64,000 nucleotides of DNA from the NCBI RefSeq assembly GCF_001280505.1, contig NZ_LBIO01000042.1, positions 248,001 through 312,000 on the forward strand, in the 5' to 3' direction. Below, one piece after another: positions 56,393-64,000 of this stretch. The translations under genes and the position numbers were made by a program. The notes below the pieces were generated by a model. That model searched no databases. It was not told the origin of the DNA and saw only the letters and a list, made by a program, of their open reading frames with translations. The DNA comes from Mangrovimonas sp. TPBH4. GTDB lineage: Bacteria; Bacteroidota; Bacteroidia; Flavobacteriales; Flavobacteriaceae. Each line of letters opens with the position of its first letter. Position 1 is the first letter of the stretch.

Positions 56393-57052
56393 TTAGATAA
56401 GCCAGACGATACCGAAATATAAATTGGATGATTTTAAAGAGAATTCAAAGGAATTACCTTTTGCGTAGTCCTCGCCATCTCTTTCAGATTTACCAGAATT
56501 ATATCCTAAAGCACCTATGTTTGCTTGCATTAAAATGTTTTTTGATAAACTATAGGAAATCCCAGGTCGCAGACCTATAAACAACTCATGGCTTTCCATG
56601 CTAGTGGTTACTTCGGCTGAAGCATTCTCAATACTTGGTTTGTATTTCGTGTATCTAGTTTCAGCTTGAACATGCAATGCTAATTTTTTGCTAAGAGGGA
56701 AGTATTTTTTTATATATGGAAATATACCATAGTGGTCGGTTTTATTTGTGGAGTTATCAGAGGGGTCTTCCCTTTCAGTCTCTCTAGAAGTGTGAGCGTA
56801 GTCAAATCCTAAGCCCAAAATTAAATTGTTGTTAAGGGTGTATCCAACCTTAGGAGAAATGGCAAAGCCGTATCCTGTGGATTCTCCTATATAATTTTGG
56901 AGGTTCTCACTTTTTCCATAATTAAAGGAAACATCCCCTTCAATGCTCCAAATACCTTTGTCTATTTGGAAGTTGTTGTTGTCCTGCGGACTTTCTTGTG
57001 CACTTATAGCGCCATGGAGTAATACTGTGAAGATCATCAATACTTTTTTCAT
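56393..57052 (-). CDS. Outer membrane beta-barrel protein
   Basis: The frame extends to 57109, but the ATG at 57052 begins a signal peptide (MKKVLMIFTVLLHGAISAQ), giving 219 residues. The mature protein is a series of alternating strands (WSIEGDVSFNYG, YGFAISPKVGYTLNN, LILGLGFDYAHT, LALHVQAETRYTKY, HELFIGLRPGISYSLS) ending with the aromatic-plus-hydrophobic FGIVWLI, as expected for a small OmpA/porin-like barrel. No conserved enzymatic motif. Upstream DNA has a palindrome and a long inverted repeat. Confidence 0.85.
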   Translation of the reverse strand: MKKVLMIFTVLLHGAISAQESPQDNNNFQIDKGIWSIEGDVSFNYGKSENLQNYIGESTGYGFAISPKVGYTLNNNLILGLGFDYAHTSRETEREDPSDNSTNKTDHYGIFPYIKKYFPLSKKLALHVQAETRYTKYKPSIENASAEVTTSMESHELFIGLRPGISYSLSKNILMQANIGALGYNSGKSERDGEDYAKGNSFEFSLKSSNLYFGIVWLI

Positions 57053-57064
57053 AATTAAATTTTT

Positions 57065-57144
57065 AAGATTGTAATCTTCTTCTTTCAATGTTTGTGCCAA
57101 CAAAAGCACTTAACAACTTATTGGCTATTTCTTAACATTGAAAG
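57065..57144. promoter_or_regulatory. Palindrome plus 11-bp inverted repeat upstream of the beta-barrel gene
   Basis: AAGATT-GT-AATCTT at 57065-57078 is a perfect palindrome 13 nt before the ATG (minus strand). CTTTCAATGTT (57082-57092) and AACATTGAAAG (57134-57144) form a perfect inverted repeat with 41 nt between. Together they look like control sites of the barrel gene, but no known operator is recognised. Confidence 0.4.
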
Positions 57145-57180
57145 CGTTTTCAGCAAAGGGAATAGCTAATGTAAAGATGT

Positions 57181-57750
57181 CTAAACGTGAAGGCAGCCTC
57201 TAAAACCACGGGCGGCATAGTAGCTTTCGGCACCATTGTGGTATACAAAAACGGTATCGTACCTGTAATCGGCAAAGAGGGCGCCACCTAATTTTCTGAT
57301 GTTTTCAGGGGTGGCAATCCAACTGGAGGTTTTGGCATCAAAATGCCCTAAGGTTTGTAGGTGTCGGTATTGCGTTTCGTTTAGTAGTTCAATGCCTATA
57401 TCCGCAGCAAGGTCCTGGACGTTGTGTTTGGGTTTGAACTTTTTACGTGACTCTTGGGCCGCCCTGTCATAGCAGGCACTTCGTCTGCCTTTAGGACTTT
57501 CGGGAGCGCAATCCACAAACAGGTAAGTATCTGTAGAGGAATCGTAATCAATCACGTCTGGTTCGCCTCCTGTTTCTTCCATTTGGAACAAAGACCACAA
57601 CTTGCTAGGGCTGTCCTGAAGTTTAGACGCTATATGTTGCCATTCCAAATTGTGGTGACGATGCTTATTCGCTTCAAAGCGTTGTTGCAAGGTGTTTAAT
57701 ATAGATTCTGAAGCTTCAGTGGATAGCTCTTTTATATGTGGGATTGTCAT
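57181..57750 (-). CDS. DUF4256 family protein
   Basis: 189-residue soluble protein. Family cues: WHEL-like start region LEWQHIASKL, SLFQMEETGGEPDVIDYD near 53-70, FVDCAPESPKGRRSACYDRAAQESRKK near 78-104, and the ending DTVFVYHNGAESYYAARGFRGCLHV. The ending with YHNGAESYY and a final RGFRG is diagnostic for DUF4256. Function is unknown. Stand-alone gene between the barrel protein and a T9SS type B protein. Confidence 0.88.
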   Translation of the reverse strand: MTIPHIKELSTEASESILNTLQQRFEANKHRHHNLEWQHIASKLQDSPSKLWSLFQMEETGGEPDVIDYDSSTDTYLFVDCAPESPKGRRSACYDRAAQESRKKFKPKHNVQDLAADIGIELLNETQYRHLQTLGHFDAKTSSWIATPENIRKLGGALFADYRYDTVFVYHNGAESYYAARGFRGCLHV

Positions 57751-57830
57751 CTTGGACTCTTGTTTCTAATTGTAGCGTCCTAAAGATACATATTTGCCCT
57801 TAAACTTAGGAGGAGCTAAAAACAGATGAG

Positions 57831-59987
57831 TTATTGTTTCAAGGTAAAATGCCCTGTGTGGGTTTTGCCGTTTGCCCGTGTTACCACAAACCAATAGTCA
57901 TTGGATGGCATCATACAGCCATTAAACGTGCCGTCCCAAGCATCGTCTGCCCTCAGGTGTGTCAATAGCTTGCCATATCGGTCATAGATTTTAGTGGTTA
58001 ATGTGGGCTCTTCGTCGGTAAACTCAATGCTCCAAGTGTCATTGTAGGTATCGCCGTTGGGGGTGAAAAACTTTTTGTAATAAAGTAGGTATACCACTTC
58101 CGAAGCATTTCCGCAGCCATTTTTCTCCTGTACATATACCGTATACTCGCCACTTGGCAGGTCTGTAAACACATTACTGTCCTGAAATATAAAACCATCT
58201 ATGGAATATTCATAATCCCCAATACTGCTGTCTGTAAGATTGATGGTTATGCTGTTTTGGGAATCGCTCCAATCGTCAATGACAATGTTTTCTATGGAAG
58301 GCGCATTGCCCAGAACCACATCAATGTCTAGAGTTGACGAACAGAATATATCACTCAAATCTTGGGTTACCGTTACCGAATAAGTTCCAACTTCTGAAAC
58401 GGTTATGGAAGAGGTCGTTTCTCCAGTGGACCATAGATAGTCATAGAACCCTGAACCCGCATCAAGGGTAAGTGTGGCACCTTCGCAAAGGACCATGGTT
58501 TCCTCTAAGGGAGTCTCCGGAGTACTTTGTAATTGCAAGCTCAATTGTGCTATTTGGTAGCATTGATCTGAAGAGTCAATTCTAACATATATGGTTTCAT
58601 CTTCTGAAGTCAATTCATAGGCTTGAGGTGAGCTAATCTGTGAATCTAGAGATACATTTTCGGCGCCTTCCAAAGAGGTGAAGCACGTAAAGATACAATC
58701 GGTACAGGTGGCCATTTCGGCTTCATAATTGGTGATGTTAATAGTTTCTACACCATCGTTCAAATCATCACAAAAAATATCCGACACATCATTGATGGCA
58801 AGAGTAGGGGAAACGATTGTTACGGTTATGCCCAAACGCTCATCACTTTCACAGCCGTTTACGGTTTCTTGGGCAGCATAATACGTAGTACCATTAACCA
58901 ACGAGGCAGTCTCCATAAGCTGGTTGCCTCCTTCCAAATTGTCGTACCAAACTGCCGATCCATTAACTTCCAAATCGGATACGGTGGGCTGTTGTGTTGT
59001 GCAAAATTCCTGCTCTGTTTCCCCTGTCAAAACTACCGGGGTTTCCAATACTTCAATGGTAATGATCTCCGAAACTATCCTACAAGCCGCCGAATCAATA
59101 TTCCCTTCATCGGCAACGGCCAATCGATACATGTAGGTACCCGGTGTTGAGCTTACCGTAAACGTATAGTCAATAGCTGTGGCTCCCGGAATATCTATCC
59201 AGGTACTTCCCCCGTCAGTACTTGTTTGCCATTGGTACATGGGGTTGGTATATCCGGAGGACACGGTGCCCTGCAAGGTATAGTTTACCGTTTCATTTTC
59301 GCAGACTGTTAGGGTAGCGCTGGATTCATCTTCCACGGCTGTGGTGACTGTTGGTCCACAGGGGCGAAAAGTAATATCATCCAATGCAATGTCGTTTCCA
59401 GGTGCAGCACCTACCTTGTTGTTGCGCATTCGTATTACAACTGTTTCAATATCGGGGGGTGTGGTAAAGAAGAATCCATACTGTTTCCAAACCGCGCTAG
59501 ACTGCAAGGGGATGTCTCCGGTATTATATGAGTTCAAGATTGTGCCATCTTCCTGTTCAATGGTCAGGGTAATATTGGGTAAGCTGTTGTCGGTACTTCG
59601 GAGCAGGTTCATGATCCAAACCGCAAACTCGTAGGTCGTATTAGGGCAAAGTCCAGTTACGGTTTTCTTATAAAAATAGTCGGTGATGGAAAAACTGGCA
59701 TTTACGACCATCATGTATCCGCCTCCTGTATGGTCTGTGGTGGTCCACCAAGTATTTGGTGTGTTGGTGGTACTTTCTATGGTATAATAGCCGTCCTGTG
59801 GAAAATCGGCCGTGGTCCAACTATAACTGGTGATATCACTGCCCAAAGGCGAACCATGGGTAGCGGTTCCCGAACCAAAATCTATATTTACAATAGGGTC
59901 TCCCAAACTGCCCTCGCACAGTTGAGCGTTTACCGAACAGACTGCTGCCATGACAAACAGCAAAGAATAAAGCGATTTTGTAAACAA
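57831..59987 (-). CDS. Secreted multidomain protein with T9SS type B C-terminal domain
   Basis: 718 residues with a signal peptide (SLLFVMAAVCSVNAQ, cleavage near 21). N-terminal jelly-roll-like domain (about 24-210, with VNIDFGSGTATHGSPLGSD and NTTYEFAVWIMNLLR), an Ig-like domain (MYQWQTSTDGGSTWIDIPGA), further Ig-like units with the repeated YLWSTGETTSSITVSEVGTY pattern, and a type B sorting domain: FFTPNGDTYNDTWSI, IYDRYGKLL, AWDGTFNGCMMPSNDYWFVV, GHFTLKQ. Probably a surface or secreted binding protein. The C-terminal half parallels the protein at 31496-34747, with shared phrases such as YSIDGFIFQDSN versus YSLDGINYQDSN. Confidence 0.9.
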   Translation of the reverse strand: MFTKSLYSLLFVMAAVCSVNAQLCEGSLGDPIVNIDFGSGTATHGSPLGSDITSYSWTTADFPQDGYYTIESTTNTPNTWWTTTDHTGGGYMMVVNASFSITDYFYKKTVTGLCPNTTYEFAVWIMNLLRSTDNSLPNITLTIEQEDGTILNSYNTGDIPLQSSAVWKQYGFFFTTPPDIETVVIRMRNNKVGAAPGNDIALDDITFRPCGPTVTTAVEDESSATLTVCENETVNYTLQGTVSSGYTNPMYQWQTSTDGGSTWIDIPGATAIDYTFTVSSTPGTYMYRLAVADEGNIDSAACRIVSEIITIEVLETPVVLTGETEQEFCTTQQPTVSDLEVNGSAVWYDNLEGGNQLMETASLVNGTTYYAAQETVNGCESDERLGITVTIVSPTLAINDVSDIFCDDLNDGVETINITNYEAEMATCTDCIFTCFTSLEGAENVSLDSQISSPQAYELTSEDETIYVRIDSSDQCYQIAQLSLQLQSTPETPLEETMVLCEGATLTLDAGSGFYDYLWSTGETTSSITVSEVGTYSVTVTQDLSDIFCSSTLDIDVVLGNAPSIENIVIDDWSDSQNSITINLTDSSIGDYEYSIDGFIFQDSNVFTDLPSGEYTVYVQEKNGCGNASEVVYLLYYKKFFTPNGDTYNDTWSIEFTDEEPTLTTKIYDRYGKLLTHLRADDAWDGTFNGCMMPSNDYWFVVTRANGKTHTGHFTLKQ

Positions 59988-60143
59988 GGTCTTTTTGTTT
60001 ACAAATTAGCCTAATGTTGGGCTGCCTTCAAAAAGAGATCTACTATTGCGGCAAAGCCATCTACAAATCCTCAAAAACTATCGACCATTAATTGCTGGAT
60101 GTGCCAGTAGTTTTGGATAATAGCATGCTGTTTTATAAGAACT

Positions 60144-60668
60144 TTAAGTTGGCATGTTCCTGCGTTGCCTAATGGCTTCGTAAAGGACAATACCGGTAGA
60201 GGTAGCCAAATTCAAACTTTCTACATTGCCCATCATATCAATGCTAATACAAAATTGGCAGCGTTGCAGGACCGTATCACTTAAACCATTGGCCTCGTCT
60301 CCAAACCAAATGGCCAATTGGGGCTGGGTTAATGGGCTTTCCGGAAGGCGGTAATGCTGCACTCCGTGGCTATGTGGAGAGGTGCCTACACTGCAAAATC
60401 CTTGTTTTTCCAAAAAGTCAAAACATTCATCAGAAGTGCCAAAGCGTTGTACATGGGTATATTTTACAGCGCCTTTGGAGTGTTTTAAAATAGATTTGCG
60501 CTGGCGCAGTTGTTCCAAATCATTTTCAAGGCGGTTAAGGCCGTCAATAACGTAAAGCTTGTCTACCCCAAGGGCATTGACGTTTCTTATCACAGTGCCA
60601 ATGTTCATGATATAGTTGGGGTTTTCCAAAACGGCGATAAGTTGTGGTGTGCTCACAAGATGTTTCAA
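60144..60668 (-). CDS. SpoU/TrmH-family RNA methyltransferase
   Basis: S-adenosylmethionine-dependent 2'-O-ribose methyltransferase of tRNA or rRNA. 174 residues, the size of TrmH or TrmL enzymes. SPOUT landmarks: LENPNYIMNIGTVIRNVNALGV near 15-36 (motif 1), LAIWFGDEANGLSD near 116-129 (motif 2) and SIDMMGNVESLNLATSTGIVLYEA near 141-164 (motif 3, trefoil knot). Which nucleotide is modified cannot be told. The gap upstream of its end (59988-60143) shows no further feature. Confidence 0.9.
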   Translation of the reverse strand: MKHLVSTPQLIAVLENPNYIMNIGTVIRNVNALGVDKLYVIDGLNRLENDLEQLRQRKSILKHSKGAVKYTHVQRFGTSDECFDFLEKQGFCSVGTSPHSHGVQHYRLPESPLTQPQLAIWFGDEANGLSDTVLQRCQFCISIDMMGNVESLNLATSTGIVLYEAIRQRRNMPT

Positions 60669-60707
60669 GTTAGGGTATCCAATTTATGCGAAGGTATTAC
60701 AAATTAA

Positions 60708-60739
60708 AAAGCCAGTCACGTTTTATGGTCACTGGCTTT
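60708..60739 (-). terminator. Hairpin terminator downstream of the DUF1059 gene
   Basis: AAAGCCAGT (60708-60716) and ACTGGCTTT (60731-60739) form a 9-bp stem; on the minus strand it is followed by a T-rich tail, ending transcription of the gene at 60880-61050. The remaining 60740-60879 stretch shows nothing I can support. Confidence 0.75.
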
Positions 60740-60879
60740 AAATGCTATAACAAAAATAAATTGTGTGCTTAGGAAGGGAGGACACTTTTTAGCAGCATCA
60801 TTATGGCGCTATTGCTACATTGGCGACACTACACTGAAATTATGTTTTAGTAATGATCCATTGAGCTATTACTTAAGTG

Positions 60880-61050
60880 TCAAGTCATCACCGATTTGAT
60901 TTTTTCAACCACTTCGGGTGTAATCTCTGTTAAGCCGTGTACGGTTTTGGCGTGTTCGGCTGCCAATTTTAGGGCTTCTTCCTCTGAGCTGGCTTTGATA
61001 ACACCATCACAGTCAAACCCTACATCCCTGCATTTAATTGTTTTTTCCAT
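60880..61050 (-). CDS. DUF1059 family small protein
   Basis: 56-residue protein encoded on the minus strand (ATG complement at 61048-61050, TGA at 60880-60882). Its sequence starts MEKTIKCRDVGFDCDG and continues with a helix KASSEEEALKLAAEHAKTVH and a second helix ITPEVVEKIKSVM, matching the DUF1059 pattern with a CRDVGFDC-type cysteine pair followed by a histidine-containing helix, which suggests a metal- or redox-linked miniprotein. Function unknown. Too short for most ORF filters, but composition and the downstream terminator support a real gene. Confidence 0.88.
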   Translation of the reverse strand: MEKTIKCRDVGFDCDGVIKASSEEEALKLAAEHAKTVHGLTEITPEVVEKIKSVMT

Positions 61051-61144
61051 GAGTACTTAATTTATGTGAATTGTTTAAGTTTCTCTTTGCTAGGGGCGTG
61101 AGCCTTAAATTAAGAAAAAATATTGAGCTCTAGGGCTTTATGCT

Positions 61145-61936
61145 TTAAAACTTCTTAAACACCTTCAGTCTAAAAACGATATCGTTGGTGCGTTCATAAA
61201 CCTCGTATTTGGTGTAATGGTAGGCGGCATTGGCTTCAATTTTAAAGCCTTTGCTGATTTTATATCCTATGCCAGGTGTTATACGAATGACATCGTTAAA
61301 CTGGGTAGACTTTATCAAATTGAAGAAGAACTCTATTTCCAGGGGAATATAAAAGCCCTGTTCCTCTCCAAAGCCAAAACCTTCCAAGCCAATGGTACCC
61401 TTAACCTTGTAGCGCAAACGCATCCCAAACACATCGTCATCGTCTAATTCTGTAAACATAAAGCGTTCTTCGAGTTGCAGGGACTGGGCAAATTCAAAAC
61501 GCGGAGCCCAATTAAAGGCAAAGGTATACCCTTGGTGAGGCCGTATCTCTAAAGAGTTGATATCATTTTTGGAACTTAGAAAAAACAGACCAGCTCCTGC
61601 ATACAGGGTTTCTTTGTGTTTAAAGGCTTTAAACAGCAGGGTGTCTGCTGTGTATTGGTAATGGAGCCGGGTAACAAATCGGTGCCAATGTTTGGGCCAA
61701 ATGGTGCGATATCCAACTTCCAAAGTAAAACGTTGGTTGTTGCCAATGTTCCAATAGGGCCTAAAATCTACCCATAGCTGTCGGGTGAAGTCTGAGGTGT
61801 TCTCTTCTAGTGGTTCCTCAGTTTGTGCATATAGTGTTGGAGAGGCATATAAACAGCACAACAGCATGACTAAATATAGCCAAGATGGACACAAAACATG
61901 TTTTGTCTTGAAGTGTAGACGCTTGTTTACTGCCAT
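61145..61936 (-). CDS. DUF2490-like outer membrane protein
   Basis: The frame opens at 61963; the ATG at 61936 gives MAVNKRLHF and a signal-type hydrophobic stretch (WLYLVMLLCCLYASPTLYAQ) and is preferred, giving 263 residues. The mature part has DUF2490-style strands: DFTRQLWVDFRPYWNIGNNQRFTLEVGYRT near 45-75, FVTRLHYQYTADTLLF, EFAQSLQLEERFMF, FMRLRYKVKGTIGLEG, and a terminal FRLKVFKKF. These proteins are predicted barrels of unknown function. No operon partner. Confidence 0.8.
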   Translation of the reverse strand: MAVNKRLHFKTKHVLCPSWLYLVMLLCCLYASPTLYAQTEEPLEENTSDFTRQLWVDFRPYWNIGNNQRFTLEVGYRTIWPKHWHRFVTRLHYQYTADTLLFKAFKHKETLYAGAGLFFLSSKNDINSLEIRPHQGYTFAFNWAPRFEFAQSLQLEERFMFTELDDDDVFGMRLRYKVKGTIGLEGFGFGEEQGFYIPLEIEFFFNLIKSTQFNDVIRITPGIGYKISKGFKIEANAAYHYTKYEVYERTNDIVFRLKVFKKF

Positions 61937-62052
61937 ATGTTGTTGTTTTGAGGCCTGTAACAATGCCGTTGGGGCATTGATGTAAATGCTTAAGGGTTTT
62001 TTTTGTAAACTCTTATATCATAAAAATATCAATAAAAATCCTATAAAAAACA

Positions 62053-62092
62053 GAAAAGCACGTATACAATTTAAACCGTATACGTGCTTTTC
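62053..62092. terminator. Strong bidirectional terminator hairpin
   Basis: GAAAAGCACGTATAC (62053-62067) and GTATACGTGCTTTTC (62078-62092) form a perfect 15-bp stem with a 10-nt loop. It ends the lipoprotein gene whose stop is at 62113 (minus strand). Confidence 0.9.
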
Positions 62093-62112
62093 ATTTGGAT
62101 ATTGGGGAAAAT

Positions 62113-62493
62113 TTATTGTTGGGTACCGCTCCACTCTCCGCTCATGTTGGCGGTAGTGTTGTTCCAGGTGCCGGAGGCGTTGCTACCATCCAACTGCCCT
62201 GTAAAAAGGGCGCCACTGCTGGCATTTCCTACCGTAGCAGTTAGGTCACCATTTTCTTGAACAAAGCCGCTCACGGTATAGGTGCCATTAAATACTTCCG
62301 AAGTTGCAGTACCGCTTACGGTACCATCGGTATTTATTTGCATGGTCCAACTGCCGTTGTCCTGTGCGCCAGTATAGGTGCCGCTCCATTCGCCTTCATA
62401 GGCAAGGGTGTCGCTGCTGTTGTCGTCATCGCTTGAGCAATTGATGCTAAGCATACTCATAAAGACCAATAGTACCATGGTGATGTGTTTCAT
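62113..62493 (-). CDS. Small lipoprotein with a repetitive beta domain
   Basis: Start at the second ATG (62493) gives 126 residues, while 62499 gives 128. Lipoprotein signal (MVLLVFMSMLSINCSSDDDN, lipid cysteine about 19-21) followed by an acidic/serine linker. The mature 95 residues are glycine, threonine and asparagine rich with strand repeats: YEGEWSGTYTGAQDNGSW, GTVSGTATSEVFNGTYTVSG, GALFTGQLDGSNASGTWNN, MSGEWSGTQQ. The WSGTY and GEWSGT units suggest a small beta-barrel or beta-meander with internal symmetry. Function unknown. Confidence 0.8.
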   Translation of the reverse strand: MKHITMVLLVFMSMLSINCSSDDDNSSDTLAYEGEWSGTYTGAQDNGSWTMQINTDGTVSGTATSEVFNGTYTVSGFVQENGDLTATVGNASSGALFTGQLDGSNASGTWNNTTANMSGEWSGTQQ

Positions 62494-62618
62494 AAACATG
62501 TTGTTTTTTAATTAATAAATGATTGTGTGTTATGGTTGAAAGGCACCATGCTTTTCAACAGATAGAGGTTTCTCAAACACTATGCCATTGTATTGTTTTG
62601 TAAGAAAATTGCATGGGT

Positions 62619-63173
62619 TTATGCTTCCAAAAAGGGAGTGATTACCTCTTGCCACTTGTTGCGCTCGTTTAACACAAGGTCATATTTTTTGCCTTTGTGC
62701 GTGGTAATGCGCAGGCCGTTATCAACTATTTTGGCCGTTTTACGAGGTGTAATGCTGGCAATATCTTTATAGGCAATGTTGGTTTGCCCGCGTTGGATGT
62801 TGTATTTGTGCGAAATGAATACCAATTGTTGGTTGGTAGCAAACAGTTTGCCTCCAACAGGTTCGATACCGCGGTAAAGGTTGGCTGGGCCTTCCAAAAG
62901 TAATTCTTCGTTTGCTGAAAGGGGGAGTTGAATGCTATGGCTTGTCCAAGTCGTAAATTTATTAGCAAACTTTTGAGATACATATGGAAGTCCAATGGAT
63001 GTGAATAGCCCAAAACCTACACCTAAAAGGAGTAACATTGATGGTTTAAAGAGTGGTTCTTCAAAAAAGAAATTGAAGAAGAAAAGGAATACTGCATATA
63101 TGCCTCCGGAAAGGATTCCCATTAAGATTCTTTGCTTTACAGGGAGCTTTACAATTTGGTTGGTAGTTTTCAT
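62619..63173 (-). CDS. Membrane protein with GRAM/PH-like domain
   Basis: The frame opens at 63299 but the first 42 residues overlap another gene and look non-coding; the ATG at 63173 (MKTTNQIVKLPVKQRILMG) gives 184 residues. Two hydrophobic segments (about 18-36 and 45-62) form a hairpin in the membrane, then a cytoplasmic GRAM/PH-like domain: LLLEGPANLYRGIEPVGGKLFATNQQLVFISHKYN near 86-120 and IAYKDIASITPRKTAKIVDNGLRITTHKGKKYDLVL near 127-162. Lipid-binding is suggested by fold only. Confidence 0.8.
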   Translation of the reverse strand: MKTTNQIVKLPVKQRILMGILSGGIYAVFLFFFNFFFEEPLFKPSMLLLLGVGFGLFTSIGLPYVSQKFANKFTTWTSHSIQLPLSANEELLLEGPANLYRGIEPVGGKLFATNQQLVFISHKYNIQRGQTNIAYKDIASITPRKTAKIVDNGLRITTHKGKKYDLVLNERNKWQEVITPFLEA

Positions 63174-63270
63174 AGTTTTGTTGAGTTTTGTAAATCGGCA
63201 ATTTATAAAAACAAAGTTGTTATGGCAAGGGGAATTGTTTGTGGAACGAACAGCCTTACAGGGGACATGA

Positions 63271-63918
63271 TTAAATATCAAACATAAATGTAATGCCAAT
63301 AGAATTGAAACTTTCTTGTTTTTGCTTGTCGTGGATGGTGGGGTGATTGTTGGAACTTAACTTGGAAAAATCGCCCTGCCCTAGATAGTTGAGGCCTACA
63401 TAATATTGATCAAAAATTTCATAAAGGAAGCCAATTGTTATTTGCGATCCAAAATTCCACCCATCATAAAGGTCTTTTTGATGAAAGTTCAGATAACGGT
63501 ATTCGTCTTTGGTTACGGTTTGTGCATATAAACCTAATTGCATCACCATTGCAAATTTCTCCGTAACTGGTAAATTCATAGTGAGGGATAATGGAATTTT
63601 AAGAAGGGTTCTGTTATGGTAAAAATTGCCCAAACTATTAAAACCATTGCCTGTTAACTGGCTGTGGCCAATACCTGTGGCCACCCCAAAGGCTTTGGAA
63701 AAGCGATAATTTAACAGGATGTCGCCGGTATTGGTGTTAAGATTGTAGTTAGGTTCGTTATCGTTTTCTATAATGCCATAGCCGATACCTCCGTAGGCAA
63801 TAAGGTTAAACCTAAAAGATTTGTCCTCTTGTTTGTTTTCTGTTATGTCCTCTTGGGCTTGGGTAACTTGGCTAGATACAATACAAAGTAATACAAAAAG
63901 AAGTTTTAGCGTTTTCAT
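63271..63918 (-). CDS. Outer membrane beta-barrel protein
   Basis: 215 residues with a signal peptide (LLFVLLCIVSSQVTQAQ, cleavage near 22). Alternating strands follow: FRFNLIAYGGIGYGII, TGDILLNYRFSKAFGVATGIGHSQLTG, RTLLKIPLSLTMNLPV, FAMVMQLGLYAQTV, FGSQITIGFLYEIF, YYVGLNYLGQGDFS and a terminal NSIGITFMFDI that ends in an aromatic/acidic pair, as in small outer membrane barrels. Function unknown. Its start lies 82 nt before the window edge; the sequence from 63919 shows only an AT-rich leader. Confidence 0.85.
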   Translation of the reverse strand: MKTLKLLFVLLCIVSSQVTQAQEDITENKQEDKSFRFNLIAYGGIGYGIIENDNEPNYNLNTNTGDILLNYRFSKAFGVATGIGHSQLTGNGFNSLGNFYHNRTLLKIPLSLTMNLPVTEKFAMVMQLGLYAQTVTKDEYRYLNFHQKDLYDGWNFGSQITIGFLYEIFDQYYVGLNYLGQGDFSKLSSNNHPTIHDKQKQESFNSIGITFMFDI

Positions 63919-64000
63919 GAATTGGTTGGTTAAAAGATTTTACAATGCTGTTATAAACTGTAATATGTAAATATTATTGTAAGTAATTATTGAATTTCTT

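Noticed and set aside
57053..57109. 19-codon N-terminal extension of the beta-barrel gene
   Set aside because: The extension covers the palindrome and pushes the signal peptide inward; ATG at 57052 is better.
63174..63299. 42-codon extension of the GRAM-domain gene
   Set aside because: It overlaps the 3' end of the barrel gene and has no signal or domain, so the ATG at 63173 is used.

Overview
The window comes from a Bacteroidota chromosome, almost certainly family Flavobacteriaceae. The evidence is SusC/SusD pairs, type IX secretion (T9SS) type A and type B C-terminal domains, Bacteroidota-style promoters (-33 TTG / -7 TAnnTTTG), a mevalonate rather than MEP isoprenoid gene set, and many lipoproteins and small beta-barrel outer membrane proteins. 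The genus cannot be fixed by eye. No rRNA, tRNA, CRISPR array, transposase or prophage was seen.

Region 1 (1-6.5 kb, + strand) is a galactose operon: the C-terminal part of a sugar-sensing regulator, aldose 1-epimerase, galactokinase, galactose-1-phosphate uridylyltransferase and a secreted GH5-like glycosidase. Region 2 (6.5-30.3 kb) is a complete starch/maltodextrin utilization locus. The minus-strand arm is susC-susD-susE-susF plus a T9SS-secreted GH13 amylase. A divergent LacI-type regulator follows, then a plus-strand arm: MFS maltose importer, beta-phosphoglucomutase, GH65 maltose phosphorylase, GH97 alpha-glucosidase and three GH13 enzymes. Surface amylase and SusCDEF would bind, cut and import dextrins, periplasmic GH97/GH13 enzymes would trim them, the MFS protein would import maltose, and phosphorylase plus beta-PGM would yield glucose and glucose-6-phosphate. 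Regulatory DNA here includes a LacI-type operator, promoters on both arms, a three-armed set of overlapping inverted repeats in the importer leader, and an 18-nt sequence shared by both control regions.

Region 3 (30.3-34.8 kb) holds an AT-rich secreted YD-repeat-like protein and a large T9SS type B adhesin-like protein. Region 4 (34.9-46.8 kb, + strand) is housekeeping: msrB-msrA, thioesterase-flavoprotein-DUF1697, the mevalonate/prenyl genes (mvaD, a four-helix-bundle protein, mevalonate kinase, UbiA prenyltransferase), a pseudouridine synthase, and a polyamine operon (arginine decarboxylase, agmatinase, deoxyhypusine-synthase-like enzyme, acidic protein). The 320-nt gap before the arginine decarboxylase contains a dense run of perfect stem-loops (about 42933-43100), the best candidate here for an undescribed structured RNA or a mobile repeat.

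Region 5 (47-64 kb) is mixed: VOC protein, RMD1/DUF155 protein, alpha/beta hydrolase, purine nucleoside phosphorylase, peroxiredoxin, a DUF885 lipoprotein, a lipoprotein-type KatG, a methyltransferase-like membrane protein, DinB-like and DUF4256 proteins, a second T9SS type B protein, a SpoU methyltransferase, a DUF1059 miniprotein and several outer-membrane or lipoproteins, separated by clear hairpin terminators.
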